Of a stretch of 64,000 nt of DNA, positions 1 through 11,844 are shown piece by piece. Numbering within the stretch: the first letter of the stretch is position 1; every line of letters begins with the position of its first letter. Under the pieces are notes generated by a model. The model saw nothing but the letters and a program-made list of their open reading frames with translations. It did no database searches and was not told the origin of the DNA. Source of the stretch: Ceratodon purpureus (Eukaryota > Streptophyta > Bryopsida > Pseudoditrichales > Ditrichaceae); NCBI GenBank assembly GCA_014871385.1, contig CM026426.1:17050183-17114182 (forward strand). The letters run 5' to 3'. Both the position numbers and the translations under genes were made by a program.

Positions 1-483
1 TAGAACTCGATGACTCTGAATCTCCTTCTACAGCCTCTGCATCGATGAATACAAGGGCCCTGGGATCAAAACTAGTTGGCCAACTAGGAACATATCTAAG
101 GGCACAAGATTGAAGCGCTTGTGCTAAGTCCTCTGCATAGTTTGGAAGTATATAAGGCTGAATCGGGCTGGAATTCAGACGCCACCATGGAGTGGACAAG
201 GCTCATGGCCCACGTGGCGGTGTTGCCGCAACTACTGTGCAATAGAAAATCGATAGTGGTTAGATCGAGTAGGTAGAGTTGCAAACAGAAGCAATGCTAA
301 GATAAATTACACAAAAGATAGAAAATCTAGAGTAAGACTTACACCACTTAGAGACTCTTGCTTTCTTCGGTGGTGCTTCCTTTGCTGCTGCCGGTCTAGG
401 ATGTTTAGGAGGGCCCATGGCGGATGGTGTAGCTGTATGGGGTTTGAGAATGGCGTTGAAGATGGCTTCGTCATCCTCAAAAG

Positions 484-3400
484 CTATAATATGACGACCA
501 ATAGCATGGCAAGCCTTGATGGAGGACCCTGAAACTCAGAGAGTAACGAAGAAGTGAGAAACTCTGGAAAAATTGAAAGGAATAATTGAGGAGGCACATG
601 TAATGAATGGTTACATGTTCCGGCCTTCCAGCCGAGGACTATGTCGCGGGGCTTTCGAAAGCTCTCCAATTATGCTCTGCATCATCTCAGAGGCTTTTTC
701 CCTTGGCCCTCTCCAGGGAACGTCGCCATTCATTTGTTGCGAGTCCAGATCGGTCCAGTTGAAAATGGCATCACTCTCGGTAATGTTGAGGACCCCATGT
801 ATTATCTGGGTTTTCTTTGTTTGGAAGGAGAAATTAGATGGCGTGTGACCACCACGAACGAAGACGCGAATCTAGAACCGATTAGTCTGCAGTCAAGCAA
901 AACTAGTGAGTGTAAACAAGCAGAAGGGTTATCACTAAGTAAAGAGAAGGAATGGTTACGATGAAGTTACCAAGTTGTCGGAGTTCGTAGGAGAAGTCAA
1001 GCCGAGTACATTGAAGCCCCACCAGTCCTTGGAAAGCACGAAGTCACTAGCCTTAGCTTCTTCGAGAATCTCCGCAGCCAGCTTTTGATGATTGTTGTAG
1101 ATGATGCAGAGGGCACCATCATTCTCCAAGTAACGATCTGCAAAATGGAAGATGTCGTACACATAATCCTTCTCACGAGAGTTCCAAGGTGGAATACTTG
1201 TGAGGGGATCGGAAACAGAAGGGACGGGAAGATTCTCAGGGATGTTGACAATGATCAAGTCGAATCCCAAATGATTCTCTTCTTTGCAACGGTCCGGAAC
1301 TTCGTTTTGGCGGCCTGCTCCGAACTTGAGGAAACAAGAAAGAAGAATTAGACACTATAAAATTAATAAAAGTGTATATATCCAAGAAATGTCCAAGGAA
1401 CGGAACACACCTTGCGAATGAAGTCTTGAGCCTTGCTCCATTCTGGGTCGCCACCCTTGTCAGAGAGCCTCTTATTTCGCTGCAACATCGATCCACAGAT
1501 GACTTGAAGACGGCAACATGTGTGGAAAGCAAAGTTCCAGCCAAAGAGGTGGTTTGAGGAAACTGTTTGGCCTTCCTCTGCTCAATCAGACTTGTGGTGA
1601 TCTCAGAAGCACTAATCGATGAAGGCGCATTCGTAGTGGTCGAAGATGGCTTGGGGACGTTTGTAGTTGGAGAAGCGTAGGGTGTCTCCTTCCCAGGTGT
1701 GGAAGACTCCGCCCCACTATCCTGTGAGACCTGGGACTTTGAACCCAGAGATCGAAGACGCCGCCCTCTCCCTCTCTTCGGTGGAGGTGCAGATGATTGA
1801 CCATGTTGTCCTTTGTCATCTTCAGAAGCTTTGGTGGAGTCTTTGACCAACGGCGCTCGAATATGAAGTAATGATTTCACATCGGCCTCAGAATCAACTT
1901 TAAACCACGGAGGCAATCTAGATACCAACATCATGCTTCCAAGTGGGGAGCTTTGTACCTCTTCAACTGCTGAGGAGAAAAGATACACTGGTCCAAGCCT
2001 CTTTGGGTCCATGAAGCAGAGTACTTCAGGAGCTGCTGGGCAGTGATGGCGCCTTTTGGGACAAGCTCTCTCTTGAAGTATCTAGTGAAAGTCATTTTTG
2101 AATGATTTAGTTGTATGCGGTAGAGAGGAACGGCAGGATTTGGAATGCACATATGTTTGAGAACAGTTTCATACCGGTAGGTAACACACTTGACAACCTC
2201 TTCCGTTCTAGGGAATTTTGTAAAAATCGTTTTCTTATCAAAAGTCTTCTCAGCCTTGGAACCAAGAAACGCCGGGAATGCTCTGTTCCAAAGAAGAGTT
2301 CGCCAACTCCCCACGTAATCGCCTAGTCGCTGAACATTAGGGGTTGCATTCCAATTGATAATGAACTCCTTTGCCTTACAAATGTCCTCGAACTCATGGA
2401 TGACCGCTTCTTTCAACTACAAAAGACAGTCAGGTGCATCAGACTACGATAATGAAAGTGGTAAAAAGACAACGTGAATCAATGTTTTGGAATTTGGATA
2501 GCATACCCCAGCCCAGAATGAAGCCCTGTTGAGCCAACGGTCGATGTCGGCTTCCTTGAAATCTGGTGGTAAGAATCTATAAGACTGCCTAGAAGTCGGA
2601 GATGAGTTCCACCACCTCAACCAACGAGCTTTGTACTTGGGTTCCACTGCCGCAGGCACAATCTTCTGCAGCTTATCCAATGTCATCTCAGGTTTAGAGA
2701 CATCGCTGAAATGTCGGTTATTTTGCAAAGATAACTTAACAGTTAGAATTTTGTAAATAGGGATAGAATGAAATGGAATCAAAATAACTTAAGTATTAGT
2801 AGTTAAGGTCTTACCTCAGCAAGGAAGTCATCACCATTTTTGAGATTCGCAAGATCCAAATATTTGGTGAAGTCCTTCTTTTTGATAGCATTGACGAAGT
2901 TGTTTGATGCAGTCGTCATCGCATCCCAAACTCTAGATCCAGATTGATCCTCTTTTGGCGTGTTCTCCATGTAGGCTCTTGCGGCCTGATCTGAGGCGAC
3001 TGCAATCTCCCTTTGTACAAACATAATGTATTAAAATAAGTGTACCATTTACTTGAAATGCAGTAGATAGAGAAAGGAATTTGACAAAGTTACTTGGGGC
3101 TCCATTGAAGAAATTCTTACACGGTATAGGAAAGCAATGAAAACCTTTGTTGTTAAGGTAAACCTTCGGTCCTTGGCGCGGTTGTTCTGCATACAAATTT
3201 CAAACTCTTCCTGACTGAGAAGATCTTTGAATTCTTCTAACTTCATCACACCGAAAGAGCAGATGCAGAATAGCTTGGCTAAAAGATTACTCTTCACATG
3301 GTCATTCTCAGTAGACATGTGGTCATAAGTACATATTCTAAAAACACTTGATAAGAGAAGGATGATCCAAAATCAAATTTGAGACAGTGAACAATAAAGA

Positions 3401-4566
3401 TTCTTATCAGTTGATATCGTGCATGGCATGTAGAAGATTGCCCACTTGGCCGCGAGGGTCCAATATGATGCAATGCACGGAGATGTGCCATGCAGAGTAG
3501 TCGGCATGATGCTTGTTGATGTGTCGTAACCAAGCTGATAGGCGATGATTACCTTCCCATACAAAAAACATTTTGCCACTGAATTGATTGAGGACATCGT
3601 CTGCTTGGAGGTCAGCTTTGAAGGCTTCGTTTGCCCTGCGCCAGCATGGGCTCCACTTTGCCTTCACTTCTTCCGTGACTTCCATTGACATCTCTTCATT
3701 ATTGTACATGGAAATGTACATTACGCGGTCGCCATCTCTGTATCCCTTGATGAACTCCCTCTTCAGATGTTGCACGCCCATTTCGCCAACTGGTCTAACT
3801 TTTGCCATTGCGATCATTCTACACAATGGAACAAGCAGACGAGACTTCTTCAAGGGCTGAATACAAACACCATTGATGACGTTGATCGAGTCAACTTTAT
3901 GCTGTGTTCGATGAAGCAATTCTCCTTGAACAACGTCTTGCAAATCCGAAGGCTTTGATGATGATGGCAACACGTCCAGTGTTTGAGTTAACTGAGTTAC
4001 CTGCCAGAAGCCATAAAAATGAATAATCAATCTCAACATTGCGGATTCAGAATAATAGAATTTATCATTCACTTAGAGATTTTCTCATAAATGAAAGAGT
4101 ACAACAACAACTCAAATTTCATCTAAGGCACCAAGAATTAATGCCGTGGCACTCTACGAGGGGCCCTTCCATAGTACTGTCTAGCCTCTCTACTATTCCA
4201 ATGCTGGCGCCTCCTCCAAAATTGCCTGGTTTGACGGCAAGCGCTGGGCAGTATTGCCGGGAGGGCAAAGACTACATGGGCGGGCCTCCTCAACACCGAA
4301 GGTGAAGCAGGAGGATCTAGCAAAGACGGCGGTGTAGCAAAACGTGGCGACGTTAGCATGTACACTGGAGAGGTGGGCTCATAAACAGGGGATGTAGGCA
4401 TGTACTGGAAAGACAGGACCTCAAAAGGTCCAGTATCTACACCTAAAGGAATGGCTAAATCACACGTACAAAGACGCTCATCCTCTGTGTCTGGCACGTC
4501 AGAAAGGTTGATCACAGAGATCGAAGAATTAACAGACATGTTGGGAGCATTAGAGCCTACCTGCAA
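484..4566 (-). CDS. ParB-like / N6-N4 DNA methyltransferase-like multi-exon gene
   Basis: This looks like one multi-exon gene read right to left, in open blocks at about 4560-4138, 4050-3407, 3300-3130, 3010-2807, 2700-2510, 2416-1930, 2000-1400, 1340-960, 850-590 and 530-340. The 4050-3407 block holds WEGNHRLSAW, which resembles the GxHR core of ParB/Srx-type domains. The 1340-960 block reads GFDLIIVNIPENLP, at the place of methyltransferase motif IV (normally D/N-P-P-Y). The last blocks read DIVLGWKAGT and then ACHAIGRHIIAFEDDE, matching the position of motif I (DPFxGSGT) and the following helix of beta-class N6/N4 methylases. ParB plus such a methylase is a known phage and bacterial fusion. 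Both signature motifs are altered here, so activity is doubtful. Frame changes near 1950 and 1500 could be introns or decay. The family call is inferred from motifs only. Confidence 0.45.
4342..4404 (-). other. Three heptads resembling the RNA polymerase II CTD
   Basis: Within the first exon block of the methyltransferase-like gene the protein reads YMPTSPV, YEPTSPV, YMLTSPR in tandem. This is the pattern Y-x-P-T-S-P-x of the RNA polymerase II C-terminal repeat. No other part of a polymerase subunit is nearby. It may be chance low complexity or a short mimic. Confidence 0.6.
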
Positions 4567-5063
4567 TAAGAAGACATATAGGTAAATTTTAATTCTTTCA
4601 AATCATTTGAAAGAATTTTTTCTTAACTATAATTATTTAAGACATTAAGTAAATGTGTACCAAAACAGTGATCACATCAATAAGTATACCTCAGTCTTCT
4701 CAAAACTTCTTGCTTTCACTCTCGGTCCCCATGTTCCGCTGTGAAGTATCCTGAAATCTATAAGAAGTGCATCAAGGGCAATAAATTAAGTCACTTTTTG
4801 TCACTTTCTATTTTCTGAGACCCCTCTCTCCCTTATAGAAAAGTTCTCATACATAGGGAGGATCCATTCAATGGAAAGGAATTATGTTCAGAGATTAATG
4901 AAAAGAAACCACCTTATTAAAGTAGAAGAAACACAATTTAAAAATGTTCAGGTATAGGATCTGTAAGACAACTCGAAATATTAAATTTTAAAAAAACTAA
5001 AAAAATAAGGAATCGGGATACATGATGAGAGAGGGTTTGAAAGAGGGGGAGAGATACTAACAA

Positions 5064-5300
5064 GAGGGACAGGGACAGGGACAGGGACAGGGAGAGGGAC
5101 AGGGACAGGGATAGGGAAAGGGACATGGAGAGGGAGAGGGAGAGGGAAAGGGAGAGGGAGATAGAGAGGAAGAGGGAGAGGTAGGGGGAGGGAAGCAAGA
5201 GAGGGAGTGACTGCGAGGGAGAGAGAGAGGCAGGGAGTCACCGCAAGGGACAGGGAGAGGGACAGGGAGAGGGACAGGGAGAGGGACAGGGAGAGAGTCG
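5064..5300. repeat. GGGACA/GGGAGA hexanucleotide microsatellite
   Basis: Imperfect hexamer array (GGGACA, GGGAGA, GGGAAA variants) over about 230 bp. It generates long Leu/Ser/Pro open frames on the other strand that are not genes. Confidence 0.9.
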
Positions 5301-6681
5301 GTGAGTAACAATGAATTGAAAAAAAAAATGCTAGCCATAAAATGAAAAAAAAAAAAAAAACATTAATGCCCCAGCCTCATGTTAGGCCAAAGCCCCCTTG
5401 GCCGAGGCAGTGTCTGCTCCAAAAGACCAAAAGCAAAAATTTGAATGAAACATTGCCAGCTCCGGGTCCATGCGATTCGACAAGTTATCATGATTCACCG
5501 CAATACCGGGCAAGCCTGCGTTGGTCTTCTATCTAATAAATCTCGGTTTCTTCCTGGCAAGCCAAGTCAGGAGTTCGTGCTCGTATTAGCTCTAGAGTTA
5601 CTAGAATGTTTCATTCATGTCTCTGCCCTATCAACAGTAGCTCTCGCGGCAAGCGCAGTCGATGCCATTCGCAACCCAACTCTCAAAAATGAAGTATTGC
5701 AAACAAAACACCAAGAAACCAGGATCTTAATTCTCAAAAGTCAACAGCAAAGAATCCCGAATGCATATCATGATTCCAGCTTCTTAAATGAATAAAAAAA
5801 AAGAAACAAAATTCTAACTTCATCAGAGGCTTGAGCGTCCTCGGCCTCGGAGTATTCGAGCAAAGGGCAGTTCAGTAGCAGTCGCCTGGTCCAGCCGCAG
5901 AGAAGGCTTGAGCTCACGGGCCATGCGCAATGTCTCCCATTGCGCGACCCAACACAAAAATGTGAAGAATCACATCAGATCGCCAGTACCCAACAACAAC
6001 CTCACAACGCAAATCCACATTAAACCCTTTCTTACTCAATCCACCAACAATAACTCTCGAATCCAAGTACATTGTACGGACTCATAACCCCAATCATTGC
6101 CGTACGACCTCATTACGTTACTCATTTCCTTACGACGGATTAAACCCAAGATTCAAAAAACCGAGCATCAATTCTTCCTCAAACGAACAATCGGCTAGTA
6201 TCACTTCTCGGAATCTAGCTGGAGGTGGAGGGAGGTACATGCTCTTCGTCTTCGTCGCCGTCGACAAGGTCCTCCTCTTCACCTTCCGACCTCTTGCTCC
6301 CCTCGCTCTCGCCTCCAGCTCCCTCCCCGAGCTCTGGAAGGGGCGCTCGTTCTTCAAACCCTAGCTTGAGTTTTCCCATGCCACGCGCTCCTCCTCCCAC
6401 GGCTTGGCCTTCCTCCTTCTCGCCTCGCCCTCGCTCGCACACCTCCCGTGCCGCCATTGCCAACCCTCTTTTTTAAGCTTGCAAATTGTCTTCCCTCGCC
6501 CGCCTCGCCACAAGTCGCAAATGCTCACTTTTGCTACTCTCTCCAACTAGTGAGACCGGTGTGGAAACTCCAACCTCCCTTATTTAGTTGTTACTCTTTG
6601 CAAAATTTAGACGAAAATGACAACTATCAGGAGGAAGTTTAGAGTATCAAACTATCTCCTTCAAAAAATCACTCCCTAGAA
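5301..6681. other. No convincing gene
   Basis: Contains a short A-run near 5345. A GC-rich stretch at 6215-6480 is open on both strands, with Arg/Ser/Pro- or Glu-rich translations. No domain, splice pattern or repeat boundary is recognisable. Confidence 0.5.
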
Positions 6682-7317
6682 TTACATTATATAAATGAGA
6701 GATTTCTCTTCAAATTGGAAATCCACACACAGAAAAAAAATTCTCATGAACCATACTAAACTTGGTTTCAGTATACTTACTTCAACGGAATTAAAATCAT
6801 GCTCCGATTGAGAATCCGGGCTTCTTATCAAAGAGTCCTTGAATCTGATAGAAGGTTGCGGTGACTCTACTCTTTGACTACAATTAAAGTCTAAATCGTC
6901 CGTCATCTCCACAAGTGCTTCCCCACTACGGAGTACCCTGTGCTCCTGATTCTCTATGACGGTGTTTTCCATCACCTCTTCTTTTACCTCCACTATACTG
7001 TCTAGAGTAAGTTTACGTATGCTACAAAACTTCAAAGCTAAAGGCAATCCAACTCCTCGAACCTTCACGGGAGCTCTCGATTGCTCACCTTTTTAATCTA
7101 CCTTCCTACGTGATGCTCTTCTCTTTCTCGCTCTCCTATTCCTAAAATCTGTGGAGTATGATTTCCTCCTCCATTTTGGAGTGACATAAGTGGAGGGAGT
7201 AGACCCTCCACTATCCTTCATGTGTCTAGGTAACGTAAGGACCCTCCTCACAATAAAGGAGTGTATTGAATTCCGACGCAACTTATATACCCAAGCTTTC
7301 CAACAACTGCTCAACAA
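6682..7317 (-). CDS. Unknown open frame with one internal stop
   Basis: A single reading frame runs from 7317 to 6682, interrupted only by TAA at 7093-7095 (VD stop KGEQ). A CAA-to-TAA change would explain this, or a splice donor, since GTGAGC follows directly. The first half is very basic (RNRRARKRRASRRK) and the second half acidic. I do not recognise the family. It lies upstream of, and divergent from, the MULE transposase at 7.8 kb and could be an accessory gene of that element, which is speculation. Confidence 0.3.
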
Positions 7318-7816
7318 CTCCTCCTAGCATTATAATATTGATCACTGACAAGTACCTTAGACAACCTAAATATGATACAACTAAAATAAAATAAATTTTG
7401 AATTAAAGTTGGTGTACAAGTAAATATTATTAAAATGATTTGATACATCAATTAAATCAACACTATAATAGAAATGAAGACAAAGGATACCCCATCATAG
7501 AGGGCTTGGTCAAAAATCCAGAATGAAAGGCGGCAAAAGCTAATCCTAGACATGCTCTCTTGAACAAATAATTAGAACACGATCTAAAGTGCTACTGACA
7601 CAACTTAATATAACAAGACTTAAATTCTCATTACGGCGCAAGGGATAACTAACTCTGTTACTTAGAGTCGAACTAACTTCCGTTACTCCTAATTGACCTT
7701 CATTTTCTATGATGCATCCTGAACTGTATATAATCATTGTAATCGACCTCTTCAATCTCTCATTCTTGTGCATCTTCACTCAATTAGTGTCATATCTTCG
7801 CACTCTACGTTTCACT

Positions 7817-10800
7817 ATGGCGTACGCAATTCCTCAGGAAGTCGAGGGCACAGTTGTCCTCTACGCTCACAGCTTTGGAATTCCTCTCTCTTTTCATACC
7901 ACTGCCGATGGTATGGCTAGGGTGTCCTCCCAGCACCTTAGTATGAGATTCACTTTTAGAGAGGATACAATCAGGGTCGAGGAGGAGATTTTGGACGAGA
8001 TAACAACAGAGGTTACTCACACTCTTGGTCAGTTGTCGGAGAGAGGAGAAGATGGAATTTTGTACTGGCACTTGTATCTTGGTACATATACAGTTTATGG
8101 ACTTACGGAATCTCAAATGCAGACGTCTAACCTGATTTTTACTTCCCGTTGCTCCTCTACTTGCATTGTTCAAACTCCGCTTCCTCGTGACGTGAAGGTC
8201 AAAGTAGAGTCAGGCCTGGATACTCCTCTTCAAACTCCGATCATCTCTCTCTCTTTAGATGAGGAAACTATTCCTGCTATGTCGTCCCCTCGTGTCACGA
8301 AGGACGCTGCAGAGTCTAAGCCCGCAGTCCCCCCTCCAGTACAGCGTCCCAATCCCTCCCAGATTTCAGAAGACAGTACTGTCAATATCGTCCATTTACT
8401 TCGCAAACTTGCCGAGAAACGTGGTAAGAAGAACGTTCTGAAAAAAATGGATTACGAAAAAATCTGATACGAGAGAGTAGAGTACTTGCCTACCGTTTTC
8501 AATGGAGCAGTTCTCTTTAAGTTGCCCCCGGCCGCAAAAAGAGCATCACGGTCGCAAGCAAAGTCCATGCAAGGTATGGACAAACGATATGACGGCCAAG
8601 TCTGGACCAAGACCATCACCACCAACATTACCAACGACTTGGTGCTGTCTTTTTGGTACTCCAGTTGCGTCCGATGGCTGCGCTGCAACAACAAAGACTG
8701 CGGGGCGCGAATTTATTATGTGTCTGGTAAAGTCAACCAAACTAGAGCGTGTATCCATCTAAGAACTCACGATCACCCTTTCAAGGTTGGCAACTACAGA
8801 GATACAAAGGTTTAGATCAATAGCTTGATCTGAGAACAGGTCGAAAACACACCTCAAGCAACGAAGAGCTCTGTGGTGCTGAAGGCCAGCAAGGTTCTAA
8901 TCGAGAATTACTTGCTACAGCCGGAGGATGCACCTCCCAAGAAACTCACAATGGAGGAGCTTGTTCCAGTCCTTGACAGGTGCAAGGACATGGCATCTCC
9001 AAACATTTGCAACAAGGTAATGTCATTCCGTATGTTGAGGAATTATGGAGTTGTGGATGCCATAACAAAGCTGCGTAGAATCAGTCTCTGGGCATATGTC
9101 CAAAGAACAAGTTCCCTCGCCAAGGGAAAGATCTCGACAAGGTGTTCCTCTTCAAGATGTCGGAAGTGGGGCCCGGAAGAGGTGTCGACCTCGTGTCGAG
9201 GATGCAGTCCGGCGGCGATCTCTGGAACATTTGGGTGATGTTCGACCACGTGAAGCAGGTACCCGAGTGGACCACGATGGCATGCCACGTGTACGATTCA
9301 TCGTACTACCGGGTCATGACGATTGCTACTTGTGACATGCAGTCTGAGGACTGTGACGCCCAAACCTAAATGCTGTCATGGAGAAGAATGGCGTTGCAGC
9401 GCCAAACTTCAAGGGCTTCATGGCGGACAGCGCACAGGCCAACTAGAATGCAGTTCGGATCGTCTACGGCACAGGGAAGAAGGAAGACCTTATGGAGGAT
9501 TGGGAGAGGACCTGTCTATTTCATTGGAAGCAGTCAATGGTCAACAACACAGAGAAGTACATCCCTGAAGAACTGTAGGAGCAACACAAAAAAATGTGCC
9601 AGCCAATATCGGACAGCCAAAACCATGGAGGAAGCAGATAATCTGTACCTCGCGATTAAAGGTTGGTGGGTTTCTAGTAGAGCTGTCACAGAGAGGGCCC
9701 TAGCTAGATAGGACCTCTGGCTTGCTTTTTGGCACTTCAGATATCGCCAGTGGGGCGGCTTCATGGCTGGGGTACGATTTTTTTTTCCTAACTCATTCAC
9801 TCCTATTTCTACTTCGCAGTTCTTCCGACCATACTAAATGCCGAACCACATCTAACCACAACGGTACTTTCTTATGCAGAATTTTACCGAGGAAGAACTT
9901 GCAAAAATGACTACATGTAACCTTGCTGAAACCGTTCAGAGCAAGTGACTTTAAGCCTCTGGTAACAAGTGCGGCGACCTCTACATGGCTACAATGGATG
10001 ACTATGTTCGGGCATTTCTACAAGTAGTCAACTTCTACCAAATTCTGAAAGGGGACGTTGGAGGGACGGGTCCATCCAAGAAGGAAGTCAAGCTGAGAGT
10101 GGCAGAGCGCAGGGCAAAGTTGACAGGGAGACCGCATGTGCTTGAAGACCCCATGTTAGGAATGCCCGGAGTAGAAGAGTTCTGTATGCGTCAGCCACGC
10201 CTCGCTAGAGAGGAAGTTTTTGGATCCATCAAGCAGAAGCCCGACCTACACCTTGGAGCTCAGGAAGAATCTCACCGTCCGGACAAGGTAAACTACTCCT
10301 GTCCAAAAGTACCTGGACGCAACGTCAGGGCTCGCACCTCTCAGATGCCCATCATTGTTGAGGATGACACCGAAGATGACAGGCAGGTTGACAAATGTCA
10401 GTCTCCTACAGAGGTTGCTGTGACAATCCCGAAGACCCCACGAAACGAGATCGGAATCCGCCAGGTGAATGCAGTTCAGGAGACCAAGGTTGACGTCAAG
10501 GAATGGCACATTGCAAGATTGTTGAGGACTTCTGCAAAGTGCTGTTGGGCCTAGAGAGCTGTCACCGAGAAGAAATGTACAGAGAAAATTGTGAGGAACG
10601 CGAACGCTACTGCTGCACTAACCTATACTGGAGTTTGGACCAACATTCGCCGCAACACTTTGGATAGGACGGAATTCTTCTTCTGTTCTGGCGACATGAG
10701 AGGTGCGTGAAGGGCTCAAGGCACAAGTGGGTTTCTAAGTACTCTGCAACCCAAGAGATGCCTCCAATTCCAGCCGTGTGGCCAGTAAAGCTCGGGACAA

Positions 10801-11371
10801 ACCTGAACATCACAGAAATTCGTGCACTAGAGGCGGCTGGATTCCAGCTCCCGCAGAAGAAGCCGGTCTCCCCACGACGCCTCTTCTCCTCCGCTCCGCC
10901 ACCTATAAATTTAAGTTCTTTGCCAGTTTCTGCAGATGCTGACCGCCGCCCAGGCAAGAGAGACGGGAAGATGGTGAAGCGCACTGCCAGTCGCCCTAAT
11001 CTGCCGCAGCGACTCTCTATGGGCTCCTCCGACACCTTGAAAGCTTGCCTCCATTCTGTCACTATGATACCTCATCCACGCCATGGTTGCATCATAGGAT
11101 TGGATTCCGGCATTCCACCTAATGTCACGCAGTACCAGATCACCATCAGCTCAAACCCTAGTTGCAGTTGCCCATCATTTAGGATACCATGACTAAGTTT
11201 CGTGGGCGGATCCAATTCTCGTACTGTAAGCACATCTACTTCATCCTATTGAAGGTTTGCAACCGCGATCCCGACGCCGACCTTTTCATCCACGCGCCTA
11301 CCTATAGCTTCAACGAGGTCAAGATACTTCTTGAAAGTGGAATCCTGACACACCCTTTAGCAAGAAATTAA
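7817..11371 (+). pseudogene. MULE-type transposase with zinc-binding N-domain and SWIM finger, degraded
   Basis: Mutator-like transposase fragments appear in order on the plus strand. A novel N-terminal region (7817-8467) is followed by a FLYWCH/WRKY-GCM1-like zinc-binding segment with WLRCNNKDCGARIYY and a THDHP histidine pair (about 8640-8800). A helix-rich region (8830-9020) precedes the core with FKGFMADSAQAN and RTCLFHW (about 9380-9520). Next come WHFRYRQWGGFM (about 9735) and a SWIM motif, CSCPSF with YCKHIYF (about 11165-11240). In-frame stops at 8465 (TGA), 8813 (TAG), 8828 (TGA) and in QANxNAV fit CGA-to-TGA, CAG-to-TAG and TGG-to-TAG changes. Frame changes occur near 9100, 9370 and 9590. 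It is an inactive relic; its terminal repeats were not found. Confidence 0.7.
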
Positions 11372-11844
11372 GGGGCGAGCTACTTTTAGTCGAGGTTCTT
11401 TCACGAGGTCGGTGGCAACAAGGTTGCACAGTACTTGCTATTTGAATTATTCCCTGTATTGCGTCAGCAATACATATTTGTATTGTTTTTTTTAATATAT
11501 AGGGTCCCACTATTCACATTGATTGCCACGCCTAGTAATTGGTTTGACTAATAATGCAATGCATGTCACATTATTACATTCGACCACTTGTATCCTTCAC
11601 CACGTTAAGCATGGAATTATTATAGTAAGTCATCACTTTAATTCAAACAAGAACCTGCTGCAAATAGCTATTTCATTCTGTGAACTTAATGCATTTACCT
11701 TTGCCCTTTGCATTCTCAACACATCTACCAACATCAGACTCTACTACGTGAGAAGCTACATTTTTGTCCATTTTGGGTCCTACTCTAGGCAATCCTAAAC
11801 CTAGGTAGGAATATTTCAACAATGGACTACTCCCACTTGACCCT

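Noticed and set aside
4342-4404. RNA polymerase II largest subunit fragment
   Set aside because: Only three heptads and no polymerase sequence nearby.
4938-5338. Leu/Ser/Pro-rich open frames
   Set aside because: Translation of the GGGACA microsatellite.
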